DNA of 64,000 bases from Osmia lignaria lignaria. Lineage: Eukaryota > Arthropoda > Insecta > Hymenoptera > Megachilidae. The translations under genes were made by a program, and so were the position numbers. Location: assembly GCF_051020975.1 (NCBI RefSeq), contig NC_135042.1, positions 4,611,888-4,675,887 on the forward strand, in the 5' to 3' direction. Positions 33,601-47,500 of this stretch are shown in pieces. The notes below the pieces were generated by a model. The model ran no database searches and was not told the DNA's origin. It saw nothing but the letters and a program-made list of their open reading frames with translations. Numbering within the stretch: position 1 is the first letter of the stretch; every line of letters begins with the position of its first letter.

Positions 33601-36600
33601 TCAGTCGCTACCGGTACTGGCGTTTCCAAAATATTGTCCGGCATCGCCACGGCATATTGGACACGTTCGGTTCGACTGTGAACAATAAGTAAACCATATG
33701 GTCGTGACGCGTTCACTGGGGTAGATATCTCAGCCACAGTGAACGTGTTAACTTTATATTTGGAACACCTAGATTCAGCATATGGGTTTTAGGTTCAATT
33801 GCTGGAGCACCAGCTCCTATTTTTCATACATTCTTACACTGAAACTTAATTTACATTGATACAATAAGTGGAAGGGCAGCTAGGGCTACTATGGTCTAGT
33901 TTACATTAGTATACTTGAAGATGGATTAGCCAACTATTCCATGTAATTTAGACTAAAAGATATATACTTACTTTAAGCCATTTGTCGATGCATTTCGAGT
34001 GGAATTCGTGGGAGCAGGGTAGTACACGCAACGACTGCAGAGCCTCGAAGTCACACATGCACACGACACAGATCGTTTGGTCTCCCTGGTGCGTTTCCGC
34101 GTTAAATTTGTACGAGGGCAACTGTTCGACTTCGGCACGGGTCAGTCCTCGTGGTTTAGCTTCTCCCAGTCTTTCAGCCAACGACAGTAGAGCCTCGTAA
34201 TTTTCGGTTGCCGAATCTGGCGATGAAAGCTCCGCTTGACTGTACGGCGATAATGGTGGGTTGCTGAACATCGCTCTGCGAATTGCACACCAATTTTCAC
34301 GATTACATCAGCTTGAGATATTGTGACGAAACTTGGACAAGAAATATCGATACTCACAAGAAGTGTAGTAAGAATGCCGGATAAGTCTGCGGTATCGGAG
34401 GTGTACCTCTCCATCTACCCGACCTTGGTCGTCTAACCGTGTGAACGTTCGGTCCTGTACGACGATTTCTAGATTGAATCATTTCCAATTGACTGTTTCT
34501 AGTTTCTGACAGGAATATAGGAGTAGGAGTCGGAGTCGTGACTTGAGTGAGAGCTGGCGGCGAGTACGAGTGCGGCAATGGTAACGGAGCACCGGCTGCG
34601 GCTCCTACTCGGTGATGATGATGGGATTCAATTAACTCTAATTCAACTTCTCTCTGGAACAAATATAAAAAACGAATGTTTCAACAATCAAAACCTCTTC
34701 TATACGTTAGGCGAGTTATCTAACTCAAGCATCACTTGTTTACAATAACTTCTTGTCTCTAATTTTTACCTGTTGCGAGAGTTGATGATGCGCAGTATAA
34801 TGAGCAGTATGGACGGGCGGTGGAGGTGCATGAGCATGATGAAGAGCCGCCACGGGACCTCCGGTTGGCGTTGGATATCCGACTAGGCTGTGGCCTGGAT
34901 GGGTCGGATGAGCCGATGGGTAGTGACTATGGTGATGTGTGACCTGTGAAAAATAACATTCCTTCGTTGTAACATACCCTGAACAATTTATTCGACGGAG
35001 AAATCACTTATTCCGGGCTGAAAAGATTCGCGGAAGATATAGGGAGGTCGTTACATGGATATACCCCCACGATATCGCGGTATCGTCATCGCAAAATCTG
35101 TTTAAGCTACGCCCTCACTATATCGTGACTACAATTTTTAACCCTTTTATAGATCAATATCGCGTTAGACTCCGATATTGTTTCTTACATTGGAATCATA
35201 TATCGCGTTTAAGTTGATAACAGTACAAGATGTCGTGTGGTCTCAGGTGTATTCTCTTCGTATCAGGCTCGGTCTGCGTACGTTTAAGACTGAATAATAC
35301 TTACCTGACACGAATGCGCAAACGCGTGTGCCCCAGTCGGTGTGTATATACTGTGCAGCTGACAAGGAATTCTGTAACCTGTCGCTTGAGGATGCCAGAT
35401 GGGTTCGCCGCTGACGGCCACCCCTAAACCGGAAACACCGACTTGTCCAACGTCAACGACCACAGGACCGTTCGCTCCCTGCGCAGGATGGTGTCCTGTA
35501 CCCGGTGGATGATGGGGATGCGTCTGATGCGCGTTATGCATATTATGATGGGAACTGTGCAGATTATGGTGCGAGTTGTGGATACTGTGATGAGAGCCAT
35601 GGATACCATGGTGGGAGTTGTGAATCGTCGGATGAGGATTGTGGCCGGGAATGAAGGAATAGGATAATCCGAACGAGTCGGTGTATCGTTGGTAACGATT
35701 TCGAATTGTTGGACTACCGCGTGTGGACATATGATTGCGAGGTGATCGTCTTTGGGGTGCCGGTGAAAATTCCCATGGCGGTGGAGTTGTGTGTAACGGT
35801 GGTGTAGGTGACTGTGGTGTCGTCTCTCGTACTTCGATCCCAGACACGGCACCGTTCCGTGATATTCGTCGACGTTTTCTCGACGGTGACTCGCTCTAAA
35901 AATGACAAAATCGAAATCAATCTAACATTAGACGATCTGAAGAATAAATGAATTTACCTTTCTACCATCGTCTTGACTAGGCTGCCTGTAATACGGCGGC
36001 GAAGGTTGTATTTGTACAGGACTCAGAGGTAGCTGATTCGTGGCTATAGAAAAAAAGGATATATTCGTTATTATTGAAAAATAGATTCCTCTTTAGTTGA
36101 TTTCGAAAATTTCAATGTACCTTGAGAAGTTCTACGATACTCCATATCGACGCCGCTAGCTCCGAGACCTGGACTCATGTTCAATAACGGGCCACGCATC
36201 GTGTTCTCCTACGGGTGTATATATCTCTCTTTACAAAAAAATTCAACAGAGGCACGCACACAGACACGAGTGTCGACGCGACAGGATGTCGGGATCTCGG
36301 CGAGATTCTTACTTGGCCGCAGATGTTGATATGCAATGGCGGTGAATTTGCCGGAGGACCCACAGACTCTTGTGGAAAATGTGCCGGTGGACCTCTCGAT
36401 TGCGGACTGTGCTGCGGGGGCGGTTTATACCCCACGCTGGATCCGCCTACGTTCCCGTGATACGATACTTCCTTACCGTTCGGTCCGGAAGACGTACCAA
36501 CTCCGGGACAGTCCCTAAATACGTACAGAACCACCAAACTATTAACGACGCCCTTTCAACTATAACTCTGGGTACCTAAAATGACCGATGTTACGGTGTT

Positions 36601-38563
36601 ATTTCCAGTTAGATCCCCGGTACGAATAATATGGATCCTCGAAACTCTCCTTTATGGCTTTCAGAGAAATTGGTCTCTGAAATTCTAAGCTTCTAAGATT
36701 CCATAATTTACAAAATTTTAGAACACTCTGAATAAAGGTAAGAAACCTAAGCCACGTCTGAAACGTTGAAAGCCTCGAAGACTCGAATAGTTACAAAGAG
36801 TAAAGTTTACGTCCTTCGAACGGTTCAAATTAATAAGAATACAATAATTAAACAAATTCTCACCGTAACATCGTTGCAATTCGAACAATTAGTATCCCTG
36901 GCGAACTAATTCCTCGTCACGAACCGATCCTACAACCGTGTAACTATGTATCTCTGTTCGGTTTACGTGAATTAACCGAGTCGTCAAGAGGCATACGCAC
37001 GACACGATGTTGTTTCTATCTTTACGCAGCTGAATAAATTGGGCCATATTTACGTCTCGTACACGGTAATCGACAAAGAGCGATCGTCCATCGCGAAACG
37101 TGGACTCGATATTTGAATAAAAATGGGGGGAAAAAGGGCACGCAACAACGAGAAATACGTATATACGTGGAATAAGAAGGAAACGTGTGTGTTATGTAGT
37201 CTCATTCAGAAGTGATACTGGTACACGATGGCATGCTAAACAAGATAATCAGCGAAGTATAATGTATAAACATGGTACGTAGCAAAGAGAGCGGAGAAAA
37301 CATAGAGAAGAATAAAAAATTCAAATAAACAAGTAGAACATAAACGTTCAAGCATTCGTATTGATGGATAGAAAGAAAAAAAAAAAAAGAAGAGAAAAAT
37401 TATAGTTATTGATTTGAACATATTCCGTTCAAACTCGCGCTATATAATAGTGTATCATGCAACTAACAAATCTCTCCTATTTCAACAAATTTCACGAAGA
37501 AATAGATAACTTATTTTATTCTATAATTAATTGCGTTGTACGGTCTTGTTTACTTACAACGTGTATGTGGATGATATGAATATGTATACAGTGTCTTTTG
37601 TAATTGTATGGAAATAAATTGAAATAGAAAAAAAAAAAAATTATAAAAAATCAAGAAGGGAGAATTAACGATGCTAACAAAAATGCGTGTCGGTGACGAA
37701 AAGAAAAATACGTCGCTAGGTTGCAAACAACGACGTCCACGGCGTCGCAACGACACCCCAGAGTGGCGCGTTTATTATCGTCGATTAGAATCGTCGACTC
37801 TTCAATGTCGGTCGCTGTGAAAATTAAATACACTATGCCAGAATGTACGCGTCGCTCGACAGAACACACTTTCGTTTGTCCGCGAGAATTTCACGAGCCG
37901 ACCGACGAATCCCTATCCACGGTGTAACAAAACTTCAATAATTACGTCGATAATCTCTTGACGTTAAGTAACGGAATTACGCAACACTACCGGGTGTCTT
38001 TTTATATGAAAACAGACGAGATTTGAACTTGGACACCTTGTACATCCAACAAGAACACGGAGCGATAATTATTCGCCTCATTAAACGATAACAAATCGTG
38101 ACGCTTCCGATGGCTTTGACTAGCGCAGTAGTCATGTGCGCGAATGGCTACAACGCATCATCGTTGACTAATCACGTGACTAATTTCCGATGAAAATGAT
38201 ATATGAAACTAGAAACGTAATAGATTTCTTATCGAAAGAACGAATCGAGGAGAAGAGACATTCAAAATTCCCGGTACAACGAGCGAAAATAACCGAGGAC
38301 AACCGAAGATAACCGAAAATAGGATTCGTTATATACCCGTTATGGAAGCGTGGCGGTGGACATTGACGATATGGATATTCCTTGTTGCCGGTGTATTGCT
38401 GAGGTATCTGGGCGTGTTGAGGGTGTTGATTATGAGGGTGCCATCCACCACGGGGCGCTGGAGGCCGTGAATGGGGCCCCGTTTGGGTACCACCGTTTAC
38501 TACGGCCCTGTAACGTCCCTGCATGCCCAAGCCGCGATGCTGATGACTTCCAGGGCCGTTCAT
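33601..38563 (-). CDS. RNF38: RING-H2 E3 ubiquitin ligase, RNF38/RNF44 type
   Basis: Predicted E3 ubiquitin ligase. Nine exons join in phase: 38563-38337, 36514-36313, 36208-36121, 36043-35958, 35895-35305, 34943-34770, 34653-34358, 34275-33972 and 33675-33601. They give 680 residues. The N-terminal two-thirds are proline-, glycine- and histidine-rich and probably disordered. They contain a basic stretch (SPSRKRRRIS, possible nuclear signal) and a His-rich ~7-residue repeat. The conserved C-terminus reads ENYEALLSLAERLGEAKPRG, LPSYKF and then a RING-H2: C624-x2-C627-x14-C642-x-H644-x2-H647-x2-C650-x10-C661-x2-C664. The final exon (SNRTCPICRGDA...) supplies the last two cysteines. The sequence fits RNF38 and RNF44 equally, so the symbol covers both. 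An alternative first coding exon may lie at 50.8 kb. Confidence 0.93.
33706..33751. repeat. Short inverted repeat in the last RING-ligase intron
   Basis: GTGACGCGTTCACTGGGG faces CCACAGTGAACGTGTTAAC across about 9 bp, forming a near-perfect hairpin ending in TTAA. The arms resemble those of the TTAA element at 62119-62236. Confidence 0.55.
36515..38336 (-). other. First intron of the RING ligase (canonical model)
   Basis: 1.8-kb intron between the exons ending RFHNG and starting DCPGVG. Phase 2 is confirmed on both sides. It contains A/T runs and no supportable coding sequence. Confidence 0.75.
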
Positions 38564-41500
38564 TCCCTCCCCTTTTGTTCTGTCTCTTTCGATCTTATTC
38601 CACCCTTGCCTCGTTCCGTCCCTTTTTACACTTTTAACTTCGTTCTCTGTCTTTCTATTAGCTCTTCTCTTTTTCCTGGTTCGTATACTCTGTTGTCGAC
38701 ACGTCGAGAGAGGTTAACCTCGCCGTACAATTTCGTTCGACTTTGCACGTAGTTTCTGGCCCTTGTTTTTAAAACCTGCACACGCCCCACTCAAGTCCTC
38801 CTCCGAGATATCGAACCTGGCGAGATATTCGAATGACGTTACGATGACACCGAGGAGGAGGCTAGATGAACCAAGAGATTTCCGTTTCATGTTGCTCTTT
38901 CGAAATGTCGAAAGAACATCCGACCACGCCGCCATGTTCGAGTGCGGCTCGAAACGACACCACCGTCTCTACCGATCTCGAGGGCCCCGCGCAATCATTT
39001 ATTCAACTTTTTATCTTATAACAATGCAAATAAATTGTACCAAACGAATGCATATTTCGCGGGCATAGCATAGGGGGTGTTATTTAGAGACAAACATACC
39101 ATGCAATAATATGTAGTAACAATAATTATTAAAAGATATACATAGGCTGTCTCGAAAAGATTGTACATCAAACTAGAGATTCTTCATGAAAAAATAAAAC
39201 GAAAAGTTCTTTACCATTTTACAGTCTAAGTTTTCATTTCCAAGATACAAGCGAATATAATCGGATGTGTGACTTCCGGCGCGCGCAGTGTAAACCTCAC
39301 GCGATTGGCCAAGCAACTGATCACGTGGTCGAAAGTAGGGGCGCCCCGGAAGTTAAACATCGAATCTTTAATCGCTAATATCTCGAGAACGGAAGGTCTG
39401 ATTGCAAAACGGTACAGGACTTTTCGATTTGTTTTTTCACGCAGAATTTGCAGAGTACAATGTTTTCAAGATTCTCTTTATAAAATTCATGACGAATGTA
39501 AAATCATTCCTCGTTTCGCATGCGTTTGGTGCTTGGCGCTCGTGGCGACTAGCTCGGATGCATTTCCGGTAAAAAGCTCTCTCGGTCACGTAGCCTCCAT
39601 ATACATTTCTCTTTTTTTTTTTCATCATTCTCGTTTCTCTCGCTCGCCATTGGCAAAAGTATCGCCATTCGACAGCTCACGAAAAGGAGCAACGTATGCA
39701 AACCGAGTGTTTAATCAAATATTAAATAAATAAATAAATAATGTATTTAATGGAATGGCTCCTTTTCGATGGCTCATCGACACGCGAAGCACATTAATGT
39801 GACTTTTGAAAAAGCGTGAAAAGCTATGGGACACACAACCATATGGATGTTAGAGGTCACAAGGAAATCGTTAATTTTTAAACAGAGTCAAGAAATCCTT
39901 TCAAACATAAATTCTTATATAACTATAATTTGTTAATGCAAACCATTGTACAAGAAGAAAGGTCATGCGAAAAGGGACAGAGGGTGCGCACGTTAATAGT
40001 GGAAACTTATTAATGGTTCATCTATTTCTAAAGATAAACATATATCGATATTTTTTCATTTCACGCTGATATTCGAAGACTCGTCTGTAGAAGAATATTC
40101 AACTGGGAAAGGATTCTATGGGATAGGCTCAGGATGATTTCCTGTGCCCGCTCGTGTATAACCAACAACAGGGCAAGCTCTTTTTCTTCATTTTTTCGGT
40201 CGAAGGTAGCCAAAAGAGGGACAGAGAGTTGGCCTGCCACGATCCGAAGTCCGAAGAAACGATTAAGTGAACCGGAATATCCAGGCCCCGTTGCTTTGGG
40301 CCCAGCCTCTCTCTGCCTTTGCGCGAACCCTGGCCCCATCCGCAGCAAAGAAAAATCTTTCAACGATTGTGGCGAATCTTTTTTTTTTTTTTTAACAAAG
40401 ATCCTCGACCCTAGGATATTCTAAAAAAAGAAACTTGGACCACGAAGGACTTTCAGACCGAATCCCACCGCATAGTGTCTTCCTTTGCCTCGTGATCACC
40501 AGTTCTTAAAGAATCTTCCTGAATTTCAACAAATGCTTGTACAATCATTACGATCCTATCGTGGAACAAAAAAGGACGTTATCCCTTCGGAACTTTGTTA
40601 AGGGCCACGTGCAAGGCAACTGCAGAAAGGGTGGTATATTAACGAGTCTGTCTGGTCAGGTGTGCCTTGGCGCAAATTCTGAACCGGTAGCACGGTATCG
40701 AGAGCAAACAGGGTGCTGGACACCAGGTGAACATACCATATGTCATGGGGTCGATAAGAATGTTTCAGATAACCGACGACTTAGTTTCCTTTCGAGATGC
40801 TTGAATTCTTAAGCGACAGTCGGTTGTGCGCGACATTTGCATACTGAATGATCCGGCTGTGGAACAGAATAGCTAATTACCTTTGCTATTAATGACGCTA
40901 AATAAGGAGCAGAATAATTCTGACTATAGCAAACTTGTTTAACCTGACAATTCATCTAACCCAAACCTTTCATAAAATCATAAAAAATCATATAATCAAG
41001 GACACTAGCATTTATTCCCTTACATGTATATGCAGGAATAGTTAGACTAGAGCTAAGCGCATACTTGAATATTTATTATTTACCATCAAGAACAGAAGTA
41101 AAGTAATAGGCTACCTAACGTAACAGGTGCTATTAAATGCTACTTAACACGCCTAATACGTCTCTTTAATGCAATAACCAAGTACATCGTGACCGTGACA
41201 AACTCGTATTCCTGGGAAGAAATTTCAGCCTCGAACAAAGGGGTAAATGGCTTCTAACCTCCGTTTAACCCTTTCGCTATGACCAAGCACGATGAGCAAT
41301 ATGTACCTTTGATAGAATGCAAATTTTTAACGAAACCAGAACAGTATTGTGCAACGATCGTGGTGACAAATTGTCGCGCGTTATTTCTGGAATAGATGAC
41401 GAACACTTAGCGGAGTCGAAGATGGTGTACGCGTTCATAGGTATGACCAAGAGAGGCAGGAGTCTCCTGGTGATGTGGCTCGAGCGGTGTCTGCGATCGG

Positions 41501-44500
41501 TGAGAAACCCGTTTACCTTTAAACTCCTCTCTCGAGAAAGAGTCGAGCAAAAGCAAAAACCGTCGAGACGAGGACGAAGGAGTCGCGGCAAAGGAACGCA
41601 TATGTACCGTTCCAGACAACAATGCGACCAAAAGCTGGCGATCGGGGTCACACGAACCGATCTTAACTCTTTCCTTCCCTTCGATTGCTTATAAATATAT
41701 ATGAAACGTACGAAATCAAGGGAGGCAACCCCCATCCGAGGGTTAATTAGATTTCCTCTCCGTTTAAGGATCTCGGTATCAGAGATTCCGGATATCTTCA
41801 AGTCAGTATTTTCAGGTGGGGGGGTCCAGATCTCCGGGTGTAAAGTAGCCGAGATTCGACCTACGCCAGGGTACGTACAAAAGGCTGGAATTTATGCCGG
41901 TCGAGGAGCCAGAGGCAGCTGGCGTTTTCGATTTTCCACCAGCTGGTGTTCAGCCGCAGACTTTCGTCGTCCACTCGACTGGCCCTTAAAAGCTTGCGAG
42001 CGACAAAGGGCGGTCCCTAGAGCGAGGTAACAGGTCGGTACCCCCCTATCCCTCTCTCTCTATCCATGAAAATCTGCCTCGGTTCCTTCGAATCCTCCAG
42101 GAATCGTCAACTCGAGAAAGAGAACACGAAGGAACCGAGGCTCTCTCTATCGATCCGGCCAGCCTCGTATCACGAAACTGGCTAGCACCCTGGAGAGACC
42201 AAGTAAGAGAGAAAATCGAAGAGAGAGAGAGAGAGGCGAGGAGAAGTTAGAACGAAACAGGAAGAGAAATTTCCACTTTACTCCTACTCTCAAAGGATGT
42301 ACCGGTCAGACGAGAGATTTTGTTTTATTCGAATGAATTTTTTTTCTTTGTTCTTGCTGATCATTGTTGACGCTGATTGCGTGGATTGGCTCTGTTTTTT
42401 GGAATATTCTAGGTAAAAAATTATCAAGGTAGAGTATTGAGTATTGTAAAAAAAAAATGCTGCTGTTCTAAATCTCTGAAATTGGGAGTCAACAATTTTC
42501 TCTTGTTTCCCGAAAAGAACAATAGGTTTCATTTCGATTCGTTCCACGTCGGTCTTTCGCTTTCGAAGCGAAAGATTACGCGGTCAGATAGCCGGGAAAA
42601 CGATTGTGCGAATGGTCGACTTGTAGCCTTCGAGAAGAAAACGAGGATGCGTTAAAATATTCAAGGTCCGATTTCGAAGAGAAGATTCAGTGATCCTGAA
42701 GGATGCGTTTCGACCCGGATCGATGGCGCATACTTTGTTTTAATTTCAACCTTACGAATTTTTAATATACATAAATCTCGATGCGAGAGAAATTTTAATG
42801 AAAAATTCTGGTAAAATTTCGATTCTTCCTGGTTTGCTTTTATTTCTATGCAACTCTCCTCGCGTGCGTTGCATTATGCACACGTATCAAATTAACCTCC
42901 GTACGTTACAATGAGTTACATACTCGTCGCGTGAAAAACAATGCAAAAGTGAGAATACCTGAAATTTAATTATACAAGAGTGTTGCAAAAACGAGGTTTG
43001 TTTTTGAGGAAAAAAAATGATGAAATTAAAAATATGTTCCCTTGAAGCATAGTGTATTTATGTTACATTTAAGAATTAACTTCGGTAACCTACTTTTTAA
43101 GGTTCCGTTAGATTTCTCATTTAAATGACCCGCTTAGAGAAACTCGAAAAAATTCCATTGAGAATGACTCGAGCCGAATTATGCGTAAACGAAAGTGTGT
43201 GTGCTCGTGACCGACGAAAAAATGAAATGTTATTTATCACAGTATTTCACAAAAATCGATCGAGAAAACTAATTGATAGAATTTCTATGATTTTCACGGT
43301 ATCGAAGCTTCTTGAAACACCCTGTACAGGTTCATCGTACGTATAAAGGTTTAACGCGACCTAATTTATGCAACGTGCACCAGTAACAGGTACACGCGTT
43401 AGCCCTGCTGAACTGGATCTACTGGTTTCACGAAACAAACGAACCGGACTAACGTAACAATCCGGAAACGCCAGCCAGTTCTGTTCTGATGATACGCTAT
43501 ATAGGTACACGTGTCGTTGAATCGTCGATCTATATACGTTTGTTTACATGATACCATGGAAAAACTTGTGCAATTCGTGTCCGACTAAAGCTCCGGTTAT
43601 TTCTTAGTCACAGCTGATGACTAACGATGTGCCCTTACTCGTTGCCGTCGCTTTGGGAAATTAACGTGATGACCTGGCAAAAACTCTGACTACCATAAAC
43701 TTAACGATTAACACCGTCCCTTTTACCGTTTCCAAGTCATATCTCGCTCGATGGCAATCGAAAAAGATATTTAATTATTTCTAGATTGTTAAGGGTGGGG
43801 ATTAGAAAATACAATAGAGATTTCGAAGCATCGAAATTACACTCGTCATCTTTAGAAAAATAATTCCACGATAAAGGCGTCATTAACGAGCTTCTTGGTT
43901 GGCTTTTAGCCCCCTCAAACCCAATTTAATCATAAACCATACATGTACCCGCCCGCATATCGTCGCCCACAAAGAGCCACGCAACGTCCACGACTTTAAG
44001 GGACTCGTTTTTCGTCGCTGAATTCTCATTTCTTTTTTTTTTCCTTTGCAAAATGAACGTACGGGTTCAGCCCGTATGCGTCACCGTGCCCGCATACCGC
44101 AACAGCGAATTACAGAGACGACCAACATCCCCGGCATTCCCTTCCTCTCCCCCATAATGATGGATATTGTGGCCAGCCCTCGAGGGCTGCTCCTCTCCAT
44201 AGCCTTACTCTCTCTCTCTCTCTCTACGAAGCAACAATCGTCCTCAGGTACTGTGGGAGCCGTGGAAAAAAGGGGCGCCACGGTACCCTGACTGTTCAGC
44301 TCTTCTTCCTAGCTGGGTTCATATGGGAAGGTACACTGCTTTAATTTTAGGTCCTTGAGGAACCTTAATTCCTAGTAAGGTATTGCTTTTATAAATGGTC
44401 TACGAGCTTAAGATTATTCTTATAGAGTGATATAAGTTGTACTAATTAGGGTTTAAATCTAATAAAGAGGTGAGTATTGTCTAAGTTTCTAATTAGGGCT

Positions 44501-47500
44501 CTGTGCCCTTATATTATTCTACACTTAACATAACATTTAGACTCGCTTGGGTAAATCTACTTATAGCAAAGTGATGGTAAATTGTAAGTTTCAATATTCG
44601 AAGCGTTTCGCACTCCATCACTAGCTACAGTCTATAACTTTTGAATAGCAAAGCCTAAACTTCCTACTAATGTATCCTGAGACCCCTTTTCACAAAGAAA
44701 ATTTAATTCCTGATTGAAAATTATTGAGACACCTAGTGTGTCTTGGGGTATTCCCAGGCCCCCACACAGTACTTAAGGATTAAATGTATGAAGAGGGGAA
44801 ATTTTTATCTTCTGATTGAGGTATACGAGACAAAGTAGAGATTTCAAGGTAGGTAAGGTCAGAAAGTCGATTCAACGAATGATGGTCTGTTGGAAGAGAG
44901 CCTTTCCAACTAAGGATATACGGACCGTAGATACCGTTCTGTGGATGGGCGATGTCCACTTCCTGAAAAACCCAGGTGGACCTGCCGCCTTTCTTTGGCT
45001 ACCACCTGCCTGCCTGCTTGCTCGCTCGTCTACCTGGGTCTCTCCTCGCAACAGACTTGCTAGCCTGAGAATATCCTATGGAAAGGAGAAGCAAGCTTGT
45101 TTCGAAACGAGAATGCGTGAGCTGTAATTCCATGCGATCGATAAAGAAAACGCTTTCGATTCCCCTAGCGATTTGCAGAAAGTGCTTGCCGGAAGACAGC
45201 TGGATTTTCACATGGATAAAATAGTATAATAATTATTAAAAACCTTATAGTTTATATTAAAGTAAAACTCGCATTGCCTGGTGAAATATGAAATTCAAAT
45301 AATTCTAATTAGAAAACCTTGCGACTCCGTTTTTCAATTTTCGTTGCAAGAAAAATTAATTTTTATAAATTGAAAGTTTTTCTGGTCTCCCCTATTAGAC
45401 CTCGACGCACTATTAATTGTTTGTGCTCCAATAATGGTCCGCCATATTAATTTCGTTCAACTGGCATGCATTTTAATTATCATCGGCGCGGTCAATTTCA
45501 TCAACGCGAACGATGCCTACGGTAATTTCATTCGTAGAACAGTTTTCGGAACGACGAAAGTACATCGGCTCAAGAATATACCTGTTAACTAACCTTTCGG
45601 CTGCGTGTCAGTCGGTCACGCACACGAACACATTGATTCTCTACTTACCACCCCGAAATAAGAACGCTAAACAGCATCGGACGAGTTGTGGATTTAAAAC
45701 GGAACGAACCTTGTATGTATCGAGACTATCTTCACTCCGCTTCGTATCAGGTCAAGCGGGCATCGAATGAAATTTAAATGGAGCTATCTGACAGAAGCGT
45801 AAATGTTTGTCGAGATTTCTCACGCGGCTAATTTCACTGCCGATAATCGGTAAATGACACTTATGTGATAGAAACACCTTCGATTTTAGAAAAAATATTC
45901 CTAGATAACCCTTAACATATAACGACCGAAGGCCGTAGATCAACGCTCTATGGAGACGGACCGTAAGTCCTGACAGGTTAGATCTACAGCTTTGGATAAG
46001 GTTAGACACCCATGATCCCCGACTCGGTAGGTTAGGTTAAAATTACGTTAAAAAGTAGTATGATATATAATATGTATATCTAAAAGTAAAAAAAGGAAAA
46101 TAAAAACTATGTATCCAAAGTGACGCGTGTGAACGTGGCTTTAGATACATTGTATCGATGTTTCGCCGTAACATTTTTACCGCAACACAAAGCACAAGAC
46201 CTTGAGCAACTGACAAAGCCACTCGAAAGAACTAACCTGATAGATTCGAAACGTTGAAAAATACGTAACTATCTTGCACGGGGAATAGCGTGTTTCGTTC
46301 GCTTACAAACAGATAAATGCATCGCACGATATTCCCCGGTTAAGTCTGTTTGCTCGGCTTGAAACGCGTGACGAGTATGAGAAGTATCGACTGCATAGCG
46401 AGAAAGAATCGAACGATACGATCATAGATAGATAACCGTATAAAATGAAAAATATATACTGACAACGCGATCTATCTGTCAGATTAACCCTTCAGACCCG
46501 ACGTAGATATAAAGTTTCCTACAAAATTTAATATTCAATATTATAAATATTTTGGAAGCTATAATACTTTACGTGTAAAAAAATTTCGGGTCAAAGAGGT
46601 TAAAACGCAGCGTGTTGTTTAATAAATGATTTCGAAATCATGCGTACAAAGAAAAGCATTTCCGGTCTACGTTCCGCGAGATATGAAATGCCCGCCGGAG
46701 GGCGTATCGATTCGGATAAAACATTCGTGGCCAAGTGTAGTGTTCCCGAGCGTGCACTCGGTCGTTCGTACGGCGGACACAACGAGTAATGCTAAGGTTC
46801 GCCTTTTTTGTTATTCCGTTTCAAGCTACAGACGGTGTTTGTCGAAAGAAGAACGGTATAAGGAAGTTTTTCCTACCGTATGGGGTAACACTCCCGCGTC
46901 GCTGTCATGCCTCGATGTCACAGTTGCTGTATGCGACCGGTTCAACGCAGAGGCCACGATGATAGGATCAGACGCACGTACACACTGTGACACCGCAGAA
47001 GGCACACGCATGTACGTACGCACCCGCGCACTAGACCACACACGCGCGCTTACGGTGACGTGAAACAACCACCACCGCGCGTGGTATGCAAGAAAACGCA
47101 CAACCTCACCCGTTGGCGGCGCGCGACAGACTGAGACGAAACGCGGTTTGCCAGACTGGAAGGGGAGGTTGCCCTGCGGTGGGGGAAGACAGCGATAGTG
47201 GGGGAGACCCGTCGCAAGGACGTGCTATGCCATAACGGTGCCCCAGGTATTTTCGCTATAGTCACGATACGGTCGATAAGTGCTAGTCGACGGGGGACGA
47301 TTAGATTTAACGTTACTTTTTTCTTTTCTTTTAGATTACCTGTATTTGCGATCGTAAAAGGTTGTAACGTTAAACATTGACAAAAGGATACCGACTGATT
47401 TACTATCTTTGCAGATTATAGGGACAAACGCTTACCGGAGATAGAACTGTAAAACGTTTGCGTTATTTAGAACCAATATTTTATAGTAATTATCGGCCAC

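Noticed and set aside
33312..33737. 141-codon minus-strand frame across the ligase last exon
   Set aside because: Wrong frame relative to the RING (the true frame reads SNRTCPICRGDA and stops at 33601), and the frame runs through a poly(T/A) tract.
36200..36208. RING-ligase start codon at 36199 with upstream TAG
   Set aside because: The TAG is a splice acceptor. The exon starts at 36208 in the phase left by the 36313 donor, so the protein extends further N-terminal.
39147..39740. Possible transposon fragment beginning GGCTGTCTCGAAAAGATTG
   Set aside because: The start and internal wording recall DNA-transposon remnants, but I can find neither a matching opposite end nor a coding motif.
46018..46035. 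Telomeric TTAGG repeat
   Set aside because: Only two adjacent units (TAGGTTAGGTT) are present, which is expected by chance and not an interstitial telomere array.
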